A DNA stretch of 64,000 bases. Source: Stutzerimonas stutzeri (lineage in GTDB: Bacteria; Pseudomonadota; Gammaproteobacteria; Pseudomonadales; Pseudomonadaceae). Both the position numbers and the translations under genes were made by a program. The notes under the pieces were generated by a model that was given only the letters and a program-made list of their open reading frames with translations, did no database searches and was not told where the DNA came from. Shown piece after piece: positions 47,675-55,766 of this stretch (the first letter of the stretch is position 1; the number at the start of each line of letters is the position of its first letter). The stretch lies in contig NZ_JAMOIC010000004.1 of assembly GCF_024448895.1 (NCBI RefSeq), positions 1 to 64,000 on the forward strand, given 5' to 3'.

Positions 47675-47765
47675 TGGCGGAACAAACACGGAAAAGGCGC
47701 GGTCGCTGTCGCCGCGCACGGTGTATGAAACGCCTGGTTCAGCCATAGGGATGGCGCTCGTGCCA

Positions 47766-48554
47766 TCACCGTAACTGCCGGTAAACGATGGGGATCATGC
47801 GTACCGCATCATTGGCGTAGCGTTTGGCCAGACGCCGCGGTTCGGTACACATACGGTGCAACCATTCGAGCGACATATGCTGCATCCATTTCGGCGCTCG
47901 CCTGACCTTGCCGGAGAGGAAGTCGATGGAGGCACCGACGCAGAGGCCTACGCCTTGGGCTCGACCGTCCGCTTGAATCAATTGCCCCAGAATTTCCTGA
48001 CGCGGGCAACCCACGGCAAGCACCACGAGTTCGGCAGGGTGATCGACGACGAAGTCCAGGCACGCCTGAACCTCGGGCGGATGGGCGAAGAAGCCCATGG
48101 GCGGGTTGTGATGAAAGAAGGTTACGTTCGGGTACAGCCGACGCATCGTTCGCATCTCCGAGACACCGCTGCCAATCACCGTCACCCGCCACGCCTTCGC
48201 CTCGGCGATGTCCATGAGCTCCCCGGTCAGGTTGCTACCGGGGATGACCTCGGGTACGGGTGTGCGCAGCAGCTTCATCAGGCCCTTCAATACCTGGCTG
48301 TCGCAGATCCTGTGGCTGGCATTGGCGTAGGCGCGACGAAGGTCGCGGTCATCTTCGAGCCGGACCACATGGTTGACGTTAGGGGTGACGATATAGCTGA
48401 ACGCGCGCCCGCTCGACGAGATGATTTGGTCGATGAGCTCAGTGTTCGAGCCGTCATAAAAATCGATGTCGAAGCCTTTGATTGTGCTTTGTCTGTTGCA
48501 ACAGGTCGGTCGCTCGTCTGCATGAGGCTCCTGGCGTCCCGGGTGCTTTTGCAA
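47766..48554 (-). CDS. WecG/TagA/CpsF glycosyltransferase
   Basis: A cytoplasmic, membrane-associated transferase of about 262 aa for the WecG/TagA family, which adds ManNAc(A)-type sugars to lipid-linked GlcNAc. Family motifs: YIVTPNVNHVVRLEDD, GCPRQE, GASIDFLSGKVRRAPKWMQ and LEWLHRMCTEPRRLAKRY. I used TTG 48554 because GGAG lies 8 nt upstream; a GTG start at 48584 is the alternative. It stands alone with no polysaccharide cluster nearby, so its product pathway is not evident. Confidence 0.82.
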   Translation of the reverse strand: MQKHPGRQEPHADERPTCCNRQSTIKGFDIDFYDGSNTELIDQIISSSGRAFSYIVTPNVNHVVRLEDDRDLRRAYANASHRICDSQVLKGLMKLLRTPVPEVIPGSNLTGELMDIAEAKAWRVTVIGSGVSEMRTMRRLYPNVTFFHHNPPMGFFAHPPEVQACLDFVVDHPAELVVLAVGCPRQEILGQLIQADGRAQGVGLCVGASIDFLSGKVRRAPKWMQHMSLEWLHRMCTEPRRLAKRYANDAVRMIPIVYRQLR

Positions 48555-48584
48555 AAGATTGTCTCCTCGTTCCGCGCGTGGCAC

Positions 48585-48980
48585 AGCACGCTTTGTGCGT
48601 TCAGGCCCAGTCCGCCGTTGCCATCGCTGTAGCCCTCCTGTTCTTTAACTGAACCCAGTCGGACGCAGAGGTTCGAGCCAAGGGCGGAGCAACCGGACAC
48701 GGATTAGCGGGTTTTGGGCCCGCTCGAGGATGAGGGAAGGGGGCGCAGCGTCAGGAATTGATCATGTGCCTACTGCTAGCGACGATGAGGGAGGGCATCG
48801 GCTCGTTCACTCATCCACTTCTTTTTAGCGCGTCCTTTTTCCTCGGGGAGGCGCTGTGTGGGCGGGTTCGTCGAACAACGTAACTCCGTCGTAGCAGGTT
48901 ATGTTGGTCAAGTACTCACAAAAACACGTCGATCCGGTTGCCGGCGGATCTTCCGGGATGTGTGGCGTGAACCCGGCGGT
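48585..48980. other. intergenic region upstream of wecG-like gene
   Basis: About 400 nt without a supported gene. It contains purine-rich patches but I recognised no operator, hairpin or repeat. Confidence 0.4.
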
Positions 48981-49166
48981 CTACGTGCCGATGCTTTCGG
49001 GCGACTTCGTCAATTCATGTTCGACCTGTGATGGGTTTTCTTCATCCAGCTGGCAAATCGTGCAGTTCTGGTTCTCAGGCCGATTGGTTTCAACATAGCG
49101 AACGCGGCGGACTGCCGATTGGCGATCTGCGCTCACACGAAAACGGGGGCGATCAGTGTTTTGCAT
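48981..49166 (-). CDS. small hypothetical protein, 61 aa, CxxC
   Basis: A possible gene starting with ATG at 49164-49166 after ATGAGG at 9-nt spacing. The product is charged, Arg-rich in the first half (RPRFRVSADRQ, VRRVRYVETN) and holds one CTICQ pair, followed by an acidic tail. No family known to me; the lack of other support makes it tentative. The DNA between the neighbouring genes otherwise appears non-coding. Confidence 0.4.
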   Translation of the reverse strand: MQNTDRPRFRVSADRQSAVRRVRYVETNRPENQNCTICQLDEENPSQVEHELTKSPESIGT

Positions 49167-49280
49167 GTTCAGTACCTCATGGAGCGAAATGGACGTTTGA
49201 TGGCGCCGCCTGGGCCCGTCCGGCATGGTGACTCGCTAGGAAATTCCGCATCCGACGCGATCCATACGCATGACCGTGGC

Positions 49281-50030
49281 TCAGCCCTGGGGACTGTGCT
49301 CAACCTGTTCGCAATAGCGACGGAGATTGTCCGTCAGGTCTGCCGGGCACACGCCACATTGGCGATTCCCGGGCACAGCATGGTCAATGAATTTGGGGTA
49401 GGGCAGGTTCAGTCCCGCCATGATTTCTTTGAAACGCTCCTGGGTTATCGCTTCGCCTAGACGAGGGTTGCGTTGCTTTTCCTGCGCGATGGTCGAGACT
49501 CGGCGGCCGCTGTAGTCATGCCCGGGGTAGACCAGAGTGTCGTCTGGCAGGGCGAAGAGCTTGTTTCTGACGCTGTGAAAGAGATCGTCGGCGCTGCCAT
49601 TCTGAAAATCGGTCCTGCCGCAGCCGTCGATGAGCAAGGCATCACCGCTGAACAGGCGATCCCCGAGCAGATAGGCAAAGTGCCCGTCGGTATGTCCGGG
49701 GGTATGGATCGGTGTGAAGTTGAGGCTGCCGACGGTGAAGGGCACGCCTTCCTCGATGCCAATGTCGGTGCAGGGCAGTTTGTCGATCGCTGGCCCCGCG
49801 ATACGACAGCCTGTCTTCTTCCTCAACTCAAGCGCAGCGGTAATGTGGTCGGCATGTATATGGGTGTCCAGTGTAAATGCCAGCTTCAAACCCAGCTTGG
49901 ACAGCTCGGCCAGGTCGCGGTCCGTCGCTGAAATGACCGGGTCGATGAGGACGGCCTGGCAGGTGTCCTCGCACCCGAGCAAGTAGGTATAGGTAGAGGA
50001 CAGGGGCTCGAATAGCTGGCGAAATATCAT
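49281..50030 (-). CDS. blh: ETHE1-type persulfide dioxygenase / MBL hydrolase
   Basis: Oxidises glutathione persulfide to sulfite plus GSH with a mononuclear iron in the metallo-beta-lactamase fold (known for ETHE1). The 249-aa protein has H57, H59, D61 and H62 in THIHADH, the second half of the site in THTPGHTDGH-like IHTPGHTDGH, FSGDALLIDGCGRTDF and YPGHDYSG. I chose the ATG at 50028-50030. It is divergent from a BigR-like sulfur sensor, as in the bigR-blh unit of Xylella and Agrobacterium. Confidence 0.9.
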   Translation of the reverse strand: MIFRQLFEPLSSTYTYLLGCEDTCQAVLIDPVISATDRDLAELSKLGLKLAFTLDTHIHADHITAALELRKKTGCRIAGPAIDKLPCTDIGIEEGVPFTVGSLNFTPIHTPGHTDGHFAYLLGDRLFSGDALLIDGCGRTDFQNGSADDLFHSVRNKLFALPDDTLVYPGHDYSGRRVSTIAQEKQRNPRLGEAITQERFKEIMAGLNLPYPKFIDHAVPGNRQCGVCPADLTDNLRRYCEQVEHSPQG

Positions 50031-50397
50031 GATGATCTCGTCTGTGGTGGGTGTTCTGCAGTGCCTGCTCAGGCGCACCGAGCAGCGCATGTTGTTCCTC
50101 ATCGATCTCGCCACACGTCAGGCAACCAGGCCGCACAGAAACGCCAGCGAAGCGCCAATCGTGTCGAGCCGTGTTGCCGAACCACGACACACGACTTCAA
50201 GGACGAAAACCGTTTCCCGGTCACGGGCAGTTCCTTTCATTTCCCGTTTTTCGCGCTATCACTTAGCAGGCGTCGTGAGGTGAAGATCCCGGGCGAGCCT
50301 GCACGTATTCCTAACTTGTCCTATAACGATATATTGAAATATATATAGATAAAGCATATTGTCAAATTCCACGACCCATTTGAAGAACCTGCATTCC
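50031..50397. other. divergent regulatory region blh/bigR
   Basis: About 370 nt between the dioxygenase and the repressor, A/T-rich towards its right end, unlike the rest of the window. It contains a palindromic operator candidate (described separately). Confidence 0.6.
50328..50346. promoter_or_regulatory. candidate BigR-type operator
   Basis: ATATATT-GA-AATATAT (50329-50344) is a perfect 7-bp palindrome in an A/T-rich patch of a GC-rich genome, about 55 nt before the repressor ATG. BigR-type ArsR repressors bind A/T-rich palindromes between blh and bigR, so this is the likely autoregulatory site. Confidence 0.6.
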
Positions 50398-50727
50398 ATG
50401 GCAGATCTGGATATAGAAACGCTCCGACGCAGCGCTACGGATGCCTGCGCGCTATTGAAGGTGCTGAGCAACCCTGACCGCCTGCTCTTGCTGTGCCAGC
50501 TGACCCAGGGCGAATACTGCGTAGGCGACCTCGCCAATGCGACGGGTATCGAGCAGCCGACCCTGTCTCAACAGCTCACGGTTTTGCGCCAAAACGGCTT
50601 GGTCAGCACCCGGCGCGAAGGCAAGCAGGTCCACTACAGCATCGCCAGTCATCAAGCGATGGAAGTCATGCAGGTGCTTTACCGGCTTTACTGCCAGCAT
50701 CCCGACAGCGAGGAGCCAATGAAATGA
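50398..50727 (+). CDS. bigR: ArsR-family sulfane-sulfur sensor (BigR/SqrR-like)
   Basis: A 109-aa winged-helix repressor of the ArsR family. The recognition helix is in IEQPTLSQQLTVLRQNGLVSTRREG. It has Cys at 41 (QGEYCVGDL) and 99 (YRLYCQHP), matching the pair that forms a polysulfide link in BigR and SqrR; other Cys are at 17 and 33. The start at 50398 gives the usual length, although a TTG 13 codons upstream is in frame. The gene overlaps pmpA by 4 nt; release of repression by persulfide is expected. Confidence 0.9.
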   Translation: MADLDIETLRRSATDACALLKVLSNPDRLLLLCQLTQGEYCVGDLANATGIEQPTLSQQLTVLRQNGLVSTRREGKQVHYSIASHQAMEVMQVLYRLYCQHPDSEEPMK

Positions 50728-51155
50728 CCATTGACTGGGCAAGCTTCACACCATGGTCCTCGTTCACCGGGGGCGCGCTGATCGGTCTTGCGGCGACCAT
50801 GTTCATCCTTTTGAACGGGCGCATCGCGGGTATCAGCGGTGTGGTGGGCGGTTTGCTGAGACCGGAGCGCGGGGATGTGTTCTGGCGTGTTTCATTCATC
50901 GCGGGGCTGGTCATTGCACCGATTCTGTTTGAGGCGGTGTACGAGCTGCCAGACATTGAGATGGGTGCAAGCACCTTGACCCTTATCGCGGCCGGATTGT
51001 TGGTTGGCATTGGCACGCGATATGGCTCCGGTTGTACGAGCGGACATGGCGTCTGTGGGTTGTCACGCCGATCCCCGCGCTCGCTGGTTGCGACTGTCGC
51101 GTTCATGGCCAGTGGCTTTCTCACCGTGTTTGTCATCCGCCATTTGCTGGGCTGA
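50724..51155 (+). CDS. pmpA: YeeE/YedE-type membrane protein PmpA
   Basis: A 143-aa protein with about four membrane segments, the first half of the YeeE/YedE (TsuA-like) sulfur transporter fold. GxGCTSGHGVCGLSRRS-like GSGCTSGHGVCG motif (about residues 100-111) holds the Cys that would guide thiosulfate or persulfide-type sulfur. Its ATG lies within the repressor stop (ATGA). It pairs with the next gene, PmpB. Confidence 0.9.
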   Translation: MTIDWASFTPWSSFTGGALIGLAATMFILLNGRIAGISGVVGGLLRPERGDVFWRVSFIAGLVIAPILFEAVYELPDIEMGASTLTLIAAGLLVGIGTRYGSGCTSGHGVCGLSRRSPRSLVATVAFMASGFLTVFVIRHLLG

Positions 51156-51164
51156 GGAGCTGCG

Positions 51165-51590
51165 ATGAAATTGCTGAGCGCATTCGTAGCGGGGCTGATT
51201 TTCGGTCTTGGCCTGATTCTGTCAGGCATGACCGACCCATCGAAGGTGATTGCCTTCCTTGATCTGGCCGGAATGTGGGACCCCTCGCTCGCGTTCGTCA
51301 TGGGTGGCGCCATCCTCGTCGCTAGTATTGGGTTCTACTTCGCGTCCAGGCGGTCCCGGGCGGTGCTCGGCGACCTCATGCGCTTGCCGACTGCCACCCG
51401 GATAGATCGCCGTCTCGTTTTAGGAAGCCTGGCGTTCGGTGTGGGTTGGGGGCTGGCCGGTTATTGTCCGGGACCGGCATTAGCGTCGCTCTTGAGCGGT
51501 CGAAGCGAGCCGCTGATTTTCGTCCTTGCGATGCTGGCGGGGATGGCACTGTATGAGGTGCAGACGCGCTTGTCGGAACAGCCGCAGTGA
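51165..51590 (+). CDS. pmpB: YeeE/YedE-type membrane protein PmpB
   Basis: A 141-aa partner of PmpA with about four membrane segments and the complementary motif GWGLAGYCPGPALAS (Cys about residue 101). Together the two halves should form a sulfur-compound transporter of the YedE type. GAGGAG precedes the ATG, 9 nt after the pmpA stop. It is followed by a TauE-type exporter. Confidence 0.9.
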   Translation: MKLLSAFVAGLIFGLGLILSGMTDPSKVIAFLDLAGMWDPSLAFVMGGAILVASIGFYFASRRSRAVLGDLMRLPTATRIDRRLVLGSLAFGVGWGLAGYCPGPALASLLSGRSEPLIFVLAMLAGMALYEVQTRLSEQPQ

Positions 51591-51642
51591 TCGGTTGCAA
51601 CCGTATTCGCGAAGCCAGGGCGTCTGATCTGGAGCACTGCCA

Positions 51643-52428
51643 GTGATGATAGAGATCGGGCTGGGGCTGTTGGTGGGCGTCGTCCTCGCGCTAACCGGTG
51701 CAGGCGGCGGCATCCTCACCGTACCGCTGCTGATCTTCGTGGTGGGGCTGGAGCTGCATCAGGCCGCGCCTATCGGCCTGATGGCGGTGGGTCTGGCTGC
51801 ATGGGTCGGCGCTCTGATCGGGCTCAGGGATGGCATTGTCCGTTACAAGGCAGCAGCGCTGATGGCCAGTTGCGGGGTCCTGCTCGCGCCCGTCGGGGTC
51901 TGGGTGGCTGGGCGGGTCGCGCACGACGCGCTCGCCGTCGTGTTTGCACTGGTGATGTTCTGGGTCGCGTTCAGGGCATTCAGGCGCCCACCGACCGATG
52001 ATTCGACGCCAAGGGCGGTTCCCTGTCGGCTGAACCCCGACACCGGCCGTTTCCATTGGACGTCCCGCTGTGCTGCGACAGTGGCGGCGTCGGGCACCCT
52101 GGCGGGCTTCCTGTCCGGCTTGCTGGGTGTCGGTGGCGGGTTTGTTCTGGTTCCGGCGCTGAACCGCTTCAGCGATCTGCCGATGCGCTCGATTGCCGCT
52201 ACATCGTTGGCCGTCATCGGCCTTGTATCGGTCAGCGGTGTGACGTCAGCCGCGTTGACCGGAAACATTCAATGGGCAGTCGCCCTGCCGTTTTCGGCCG
52301 GTGCCATATGCGGCATGTTCGCCGGGCGTACTGTTTCGGCTCGCCTCGATGGCCGGCTGCTGCAACGGGGATTCGGGCTGATCGCGGCCGTAGCCGCGTC
52401 CGCGTTGCTGCTTCAAGTCGCTTTTTGA
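51643..52428 (+). CDS. TauE/SafE-family sulfite exporter
   Basis: A 261-aa inner-membrane protein with about eight membrane segments of the TauE/SafE family (GLGLLVGVVLALTGAGGGILTVPLL near the N-terminus; second repeat LAGFLSGLLGVGGGFVLVPAL in the middle). It would export sulfite, the product of the persulfide dioxygenase. It is the last gene of the bigR-pmpAB cluster; together the genes oxidise, move and expel reactive sulfur. Confidence 0.88.
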   Translation: MMIEIGLGLLVGVVLALTGAGGGILTVPLLIFVVGLELHQAAPIGLMAVGLAAWVGALIGLRDGIVRYKAAALMASCGVLLAPVGVWVAGRVAHDALAVVFALVMFWVAFRAFRRPPTDDSTPRAVPCRLNPDTGRFHWTSRCAATVAASGTLAGFLSGLLGVGGGFVLVPALNRFSDLPMRSIAATSLAVIGLVSVSGVTSAALTGNIQWAVALPFSAGAICGMFAGRTVSARLDGRLLQRGFGLIAAVAASALLLQVAF

Positions 52429-52527
52429 ACGAGCCCTGCAGGTGACTGGCCCCAGCTGCGGCACAAGGGCAGGGGCGAAAGCAGACGTCGCCGAAGACTA
52501 TTCGAAAGCAATTCAGATTTTTGGCTA

Positions 52528-52549
52528 TATCTGTATATCCATACAGATA
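52528..52549 (+). promoter_or_regulatory. LexA (SOS) box upstream of topB
   Basis: CTGTATATCCATACAG (52531-52546) fits the gammaproteobacterial LexA consensus CTGTATAT-N4-ACAG. It is the centre of a 9-bp perfect palindrome TATCTGTAT/ATACAGATA (52528-52549) and lies about 70 nt before the topB start, which is a normal promoter position. Confidence 0.8.
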
Positions 52550-52616
52550 AATCTTGCCTGTCAGCCCATGGCTGCGCATGCTACTCAGCATCGAAAACCA
52601 TCTCAGTGACCTCCCG

Positions 52617-54563
52617 ATGCGGCTGTTTCTCTGCGAAAAACCATCACAGGCCAAAGACATTGCCCAGGTGCTTGGCGCCACGCGGCGCGGCGATGGGTGC
52701 TGGCTTGGTCCTGACGTCACGGTCACCTGGTGCATCGGCCATCTGCTGGAAACCGCTCCGCCCGACAGCTACGACGCGCGTTACAAGCGCTGGGTGCTGG
52801 CGGATCTGCCCATCGTTCCCGAACGCTGGAAGATGCTGGTCAAGCCCAAGACTGCGGGTCAGTACAAGGCAGTCAAGCGCCTGCTGGGGGAGGCGAGCGA
52901 GCTGGTAATCGCCACTGACGCCGATCGCGAAGGCGAGATGATCGCCCGCGAGTTGGTTGAGCACTGCCGTTACCGTGGGCCGATCCAGCGGCTGTGGCTT
53001 TCGGCTCTGGACGATGCATCGATTCGCAAGGCGCTCTGTGGGCTGCGCGCAGGTGCCGATACCTTCAACCTCTACCAGTCGGCCCTGGGCCGGTCGCGGG
53101 CAGACTGGTTGATCGGCATGAACATGAGCCGGCTGTTCACCTTGCTTGGGCGCCAGTCCGGGTATCAGGGCGTGCTGCCGGTGGGGCGAGTGCAGACGCC
53201 GACGCTGCGGCTGGTGGTGGACCGTGATCGCAGCATTGCCGACTTCGTGCCGCTACCGTTCTGGACCATCGAGGTGCAGCTGCTGGCGGACGATCCCATT
53301 CCCTTCATCGCGCAGTGGCGGGCACCTTATGAGCACTGTGACGATCAGGGTCGCTGCCTCGATCAACGCGTGGCGCTACGGGCGTCTGATGCCATGCGCG
53401 CCGTCGGCAGCGCAGAGCTGCAAAAGCTCAAGACCGAGCGCGTGCGTGAGGCGCCGCCGTTGCCCTTCGATCTCGGAACATTGCAGGAAATCTGCTCGAA
53501 AAAGCTGGGGCTTGGCGCTCAGGAAACGCTGGATATCGCCCAGTCGCTCTATGAGACCCACAAGCTGATCACCTATCCACGCAGCGATTGCGGCTACCTG
53601 CCGTTGAGTCAGCACAGCGAGGCGCCGGCGATTCTCGCGGCTCTGATCCAGGCCGACGCAGGGCTGGCCGAACTCAAAAGCCACCTGGAGTCCAGTCGCA
53701 AGTCGCGCGCCTGGAACGATGCCAAGGTGAGCGCTCACCACGGCATCATTCCCACCGCTGCGGCGCGGGCGCTGGATCGATTGTCCGGCAAACCGCGAGC
53801 GGTCTACACACTGATCCGCGCGCGCTATCTCGCGCAGTTCCTGCCGAACCACGAATATGATCGGACTCAGGCGGACTTCGATTGTGCCGGCGAGGCGTTA
53901 CGCGCGGTCGGCAAGCAGATCATCGAGCCTGGCTGGAAGCGTGCCATGCCCGAAGCGATCGCAGCAGGTCGCGGGCGCGAAGCGGCCCCGCCTCAAAGGC
54001 TGCCATCGCTGCGTCAGGGGCAGCAGTGCCCGATCCGCGACATGATGATGAAGGATCTCTGGACGCAACCGCCAAAGCCCTTCACCGAAGGCGATCTGAT
54101 CAAGGCCATGAAGAACGTCGCCAAGCTGGTGGACGATCCGAAGCTGAAGCAGAAACTCAAGGACACCACGGGCATCGGCACCGAAGCGACACGTGCCGGG
54201 ATCATCCAGGGGCTGCTCGACCGCGGATACCTGACCAAGCAGGGCAAGACCCTGGCGGCGGCGCCTGCAGCCTTCAGCTTGATCGACGCAGTCCCGCGGG
54301 CCATCGCCGACCCGGGCACCACGGCGATCTGGGAGCAGGCACTGGATATGGTGCAAAGCGGCGAGATGAGCCTCGATGAGTTCGTCACCAAGCAATCGGC
54401 CTGGATGAGCAAACAAGTGGAGCGGTGCAAGGACGTCCGCATGACCATTACTGGCCCCGCCGCAACTGCCACCCGTGGCGCGCCCTGGAAAAAGCGCAAG
54501 TCCGCCGGACGCAAGGCCTCGCCAAAGACCCGCCGACCTGCGAAATCAATTGGCCCGACTTGA
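52617..54563 (+). CDS. topB: DNA topoisomerase III
   Basis: Type IA topoisomerase that decatenates replicating or recombining DNA. The 648-aa protein has the Toprim domain with DADREGE (101-107), an active-site Tyr at about 320 in LITYPRSDCGYLP and the GIGTEATRAGIIQGLLDRGY helix block. The C-terminus is short and basic (KKRKSAGRKASPKTRR) without zinc ribbons. I used the ATG at 52617 (MRLFLCEKPSQA) because the family starts there; its Shine-Dalgarno is poor, and in-frame codons 13 and 21 upstream exist. A LexA box lies upstream. Confidence 0.95.
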   Translation: MRLFLCEKPSQAKDIAQVLGATRRGDGCWLGPDVTVTWCIGHLLETAPPDSYDARYKRWVLADLPIVPERWKMLVKPKTAGQYKAVKRLLGEASELVIATDADREGEMIARELVEHCRYRGPIQRLWLSALDDASIRKALCGLRAGADTFNLYQSALGRSRADWLIGMNMSRLFTLLGRQSGYQGVLPVGRVQTPTLRLVVDRDRSIADFVPLPFWTIEVQLLADDPIPFIAQWRAPYEHCDDQGRCLDQRVALRASDAMRAVGSAELQKLKTERVREAPPLPFDLGTLQEICSKKLGLGAQETLDIAQSLYETHKLITYPRSDCGYLPLSQHSEAPAILAALIQADAGLAELKSHLESSRKSRAWNDAKVSAHHGIIPTAAARALDRLSGKPRAVYTLIRARYLAQFLPNHEYDRTQADFDCAGEALRAVGKQIIEPGWKRAMPEAIAAGRGREAAPPQRLPSLRQGQQCPIRDMMMKDLWTQPPKPFTEGDLIKAMKNVAKLVDDPKLKQKLKDTTGIGTEATRAGIIQGLLDRGYLTKQGKTLAAAPAAFSLIDAVPRAIADPGTTAIWEQALDMVQSGEMSLDEFVTKQSAWMSKQVERCKDVRMTITGPAATATRGAPWKKRKSAGRKASPKTRRPAKSIGPT

Positions 54564-54570
54564 CCTTCTG

Positions 54571-54885
54571 CTACCCGACTAGCCAGCCTCGCGTTAGGTA
54601 ATAGCAGGCACTACCCAGCACCGCAGAGATGATCAGACCCAGACGCGTCGCTACAGCTATGCCCGTCACGAGTATCAGTGCAGCGGTAGCGGCCAGCGGT
54701 GCTTTGGTGGCCTCGCTATACAGGATGTACACCGCAAAGTTGATGAACACAGCGGTCGGCAGTACGCGCTCAAGAAGGCGTCGGGCGGCGTCACTCAGAT
54801 CGAGCGTGATGAATACCGGCAGTATCCGTACAAGGCAGCTGGTGACAAAGAGCGCTCCAATCGCCATTAGCATCGACGTGTTCAT
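54571..54885 (-). CDS. azlD: AzlD-family branched-chain amino acid transport subunit
   Basis: A 104-aa small membrane protein with three hydrophobic segments and the AzlD pattern RILPVFITLDLSDAARRLLERVLPTAVF. It partners AzlC to export branched-chain amino acids. Start codon ATG 54885 overlaps the azlC stop by 4 nt. It converges on topB with 7 nt between stops. Confidence 0.9.
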   Translation of the reverse strand: MNTSMLMAIGALFVTSCLVRILPVFITLDLSDAARRLLERVLPTAVFINFAVYILYSEATKAPLAATAALILVTGIAVATRLGLIISAVLGSACYYLTRGWLVG

Positions 54886-55577
54886 GGACGCACCCGCGAG
54901 AGCACGAGTGTGGCTATGAGCACACTGGGAATCCAGAAATACAGCGGGCCGAGTACCAGGATCAGCAGCACGGCTGACAGGCCGCACAGCAGGACCGCCA
55001 ATAGCAGGGGCAGTCTTTTTGAGCTGAGTAGAGGTAGTCGTGCTCGCAGCTGGCTGATCGAGAGGAACATCAGCACCACGCTCGCAGGGAAGCCCAGATT
55101 GAGATCTGCATCGAGCCAGCTAGCCGGTATCAAGCTCCCCAATAGAGCACCTGCCACGCCGGCGATTACCCAGGTGATGAACAGACTTGCGCGGATGGTC
55201 GCCAGCGCCATCCACGAGTCCCGGTCTGTTTCTGTGGCATAGGCCTCGTCCCCTAGCATATGAGCGAGCAGCGCGCGTGGTCCCAGCCGCTGCGGCAGAC
55301 GTGAGGCGGACACATAGGCGATGGGCAGGTATCGGCTGTTGATCGAGGCGGTGAGCAAAAGCATGGTGACGAAGCCCGCACCCGAGTCTGCCAATGGCAG
55401 GACCGCAAACTGACCGCTGCCAGTGAACCCCAGCAAGCCAATCAGCGCGATCTCGAGCGGGCTCCAATCCGAGCGGCTTGCCAGAATGCCGAACAGTAGG
55501 CTCACGGGGATGATGGCCAACGCAGCGGGGGCGACCCGGCGCAATGCCTCGAAATTTCGACCTGCGGTGGTGTCCAT
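54882..55577 (-). CDS. azlC: AzlC-family amino acid exporter
   Basis: A 231-aa protein with about six membrane segments and the AzlC motif PVSLLFGILASRSDWSPLEIALIGLLGFTGSGQF, split. The large subunit of a branched-chain amino acid exporter (YgaZ-type). AAGGAC precedes the ATG. azlC-azlD forms a two-gene operon; no Lrp-like regulator is next to it. Confidence 0.92.
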   Translation of the reverse strand: MDTTAGRNFEALRRVAPAALAIIPVSLLFGILASRSDWSPLEIALIGLLGFTGSGQFAVLPLADSGAGFVTMLLLTASINSRYLPIAYVSASRLPQRLGPRALLAHMLGDEAYATETDRDSWMALATIRASLFITWVIAGVAGALLGSLIPASWLDADLNLGFPASVVLMFLSISQLRARLPLLSSKRLPLLLAVLLCGLSAVLLILVLGPLYFWIPSVLIATLVLSRVRP

Positions 55578-55766
55578 CGATTGCTGTCCTTAAGAGCTTC
55601 AGTGGTGCGGTCATTGCACCGAGCAGGCAGTCTAAACCGACAACTTTGTCGACGTCTTGCATAGGTCTTGGCGATCCCGACGCCCGCATGCGCCACCCTC
55701 GAACGCCTGCGGCCCCGGCGCATCACGTTTAGAATGCGCGCGCCTTTTATCTAGTTGACGTGATTT

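Noticed and set aside
48901-49098. A 65-codon plus-strand open frame
   Set aside because: Antisense to the tentative 61-aa gene; no ribosome site and no recognisable domain.
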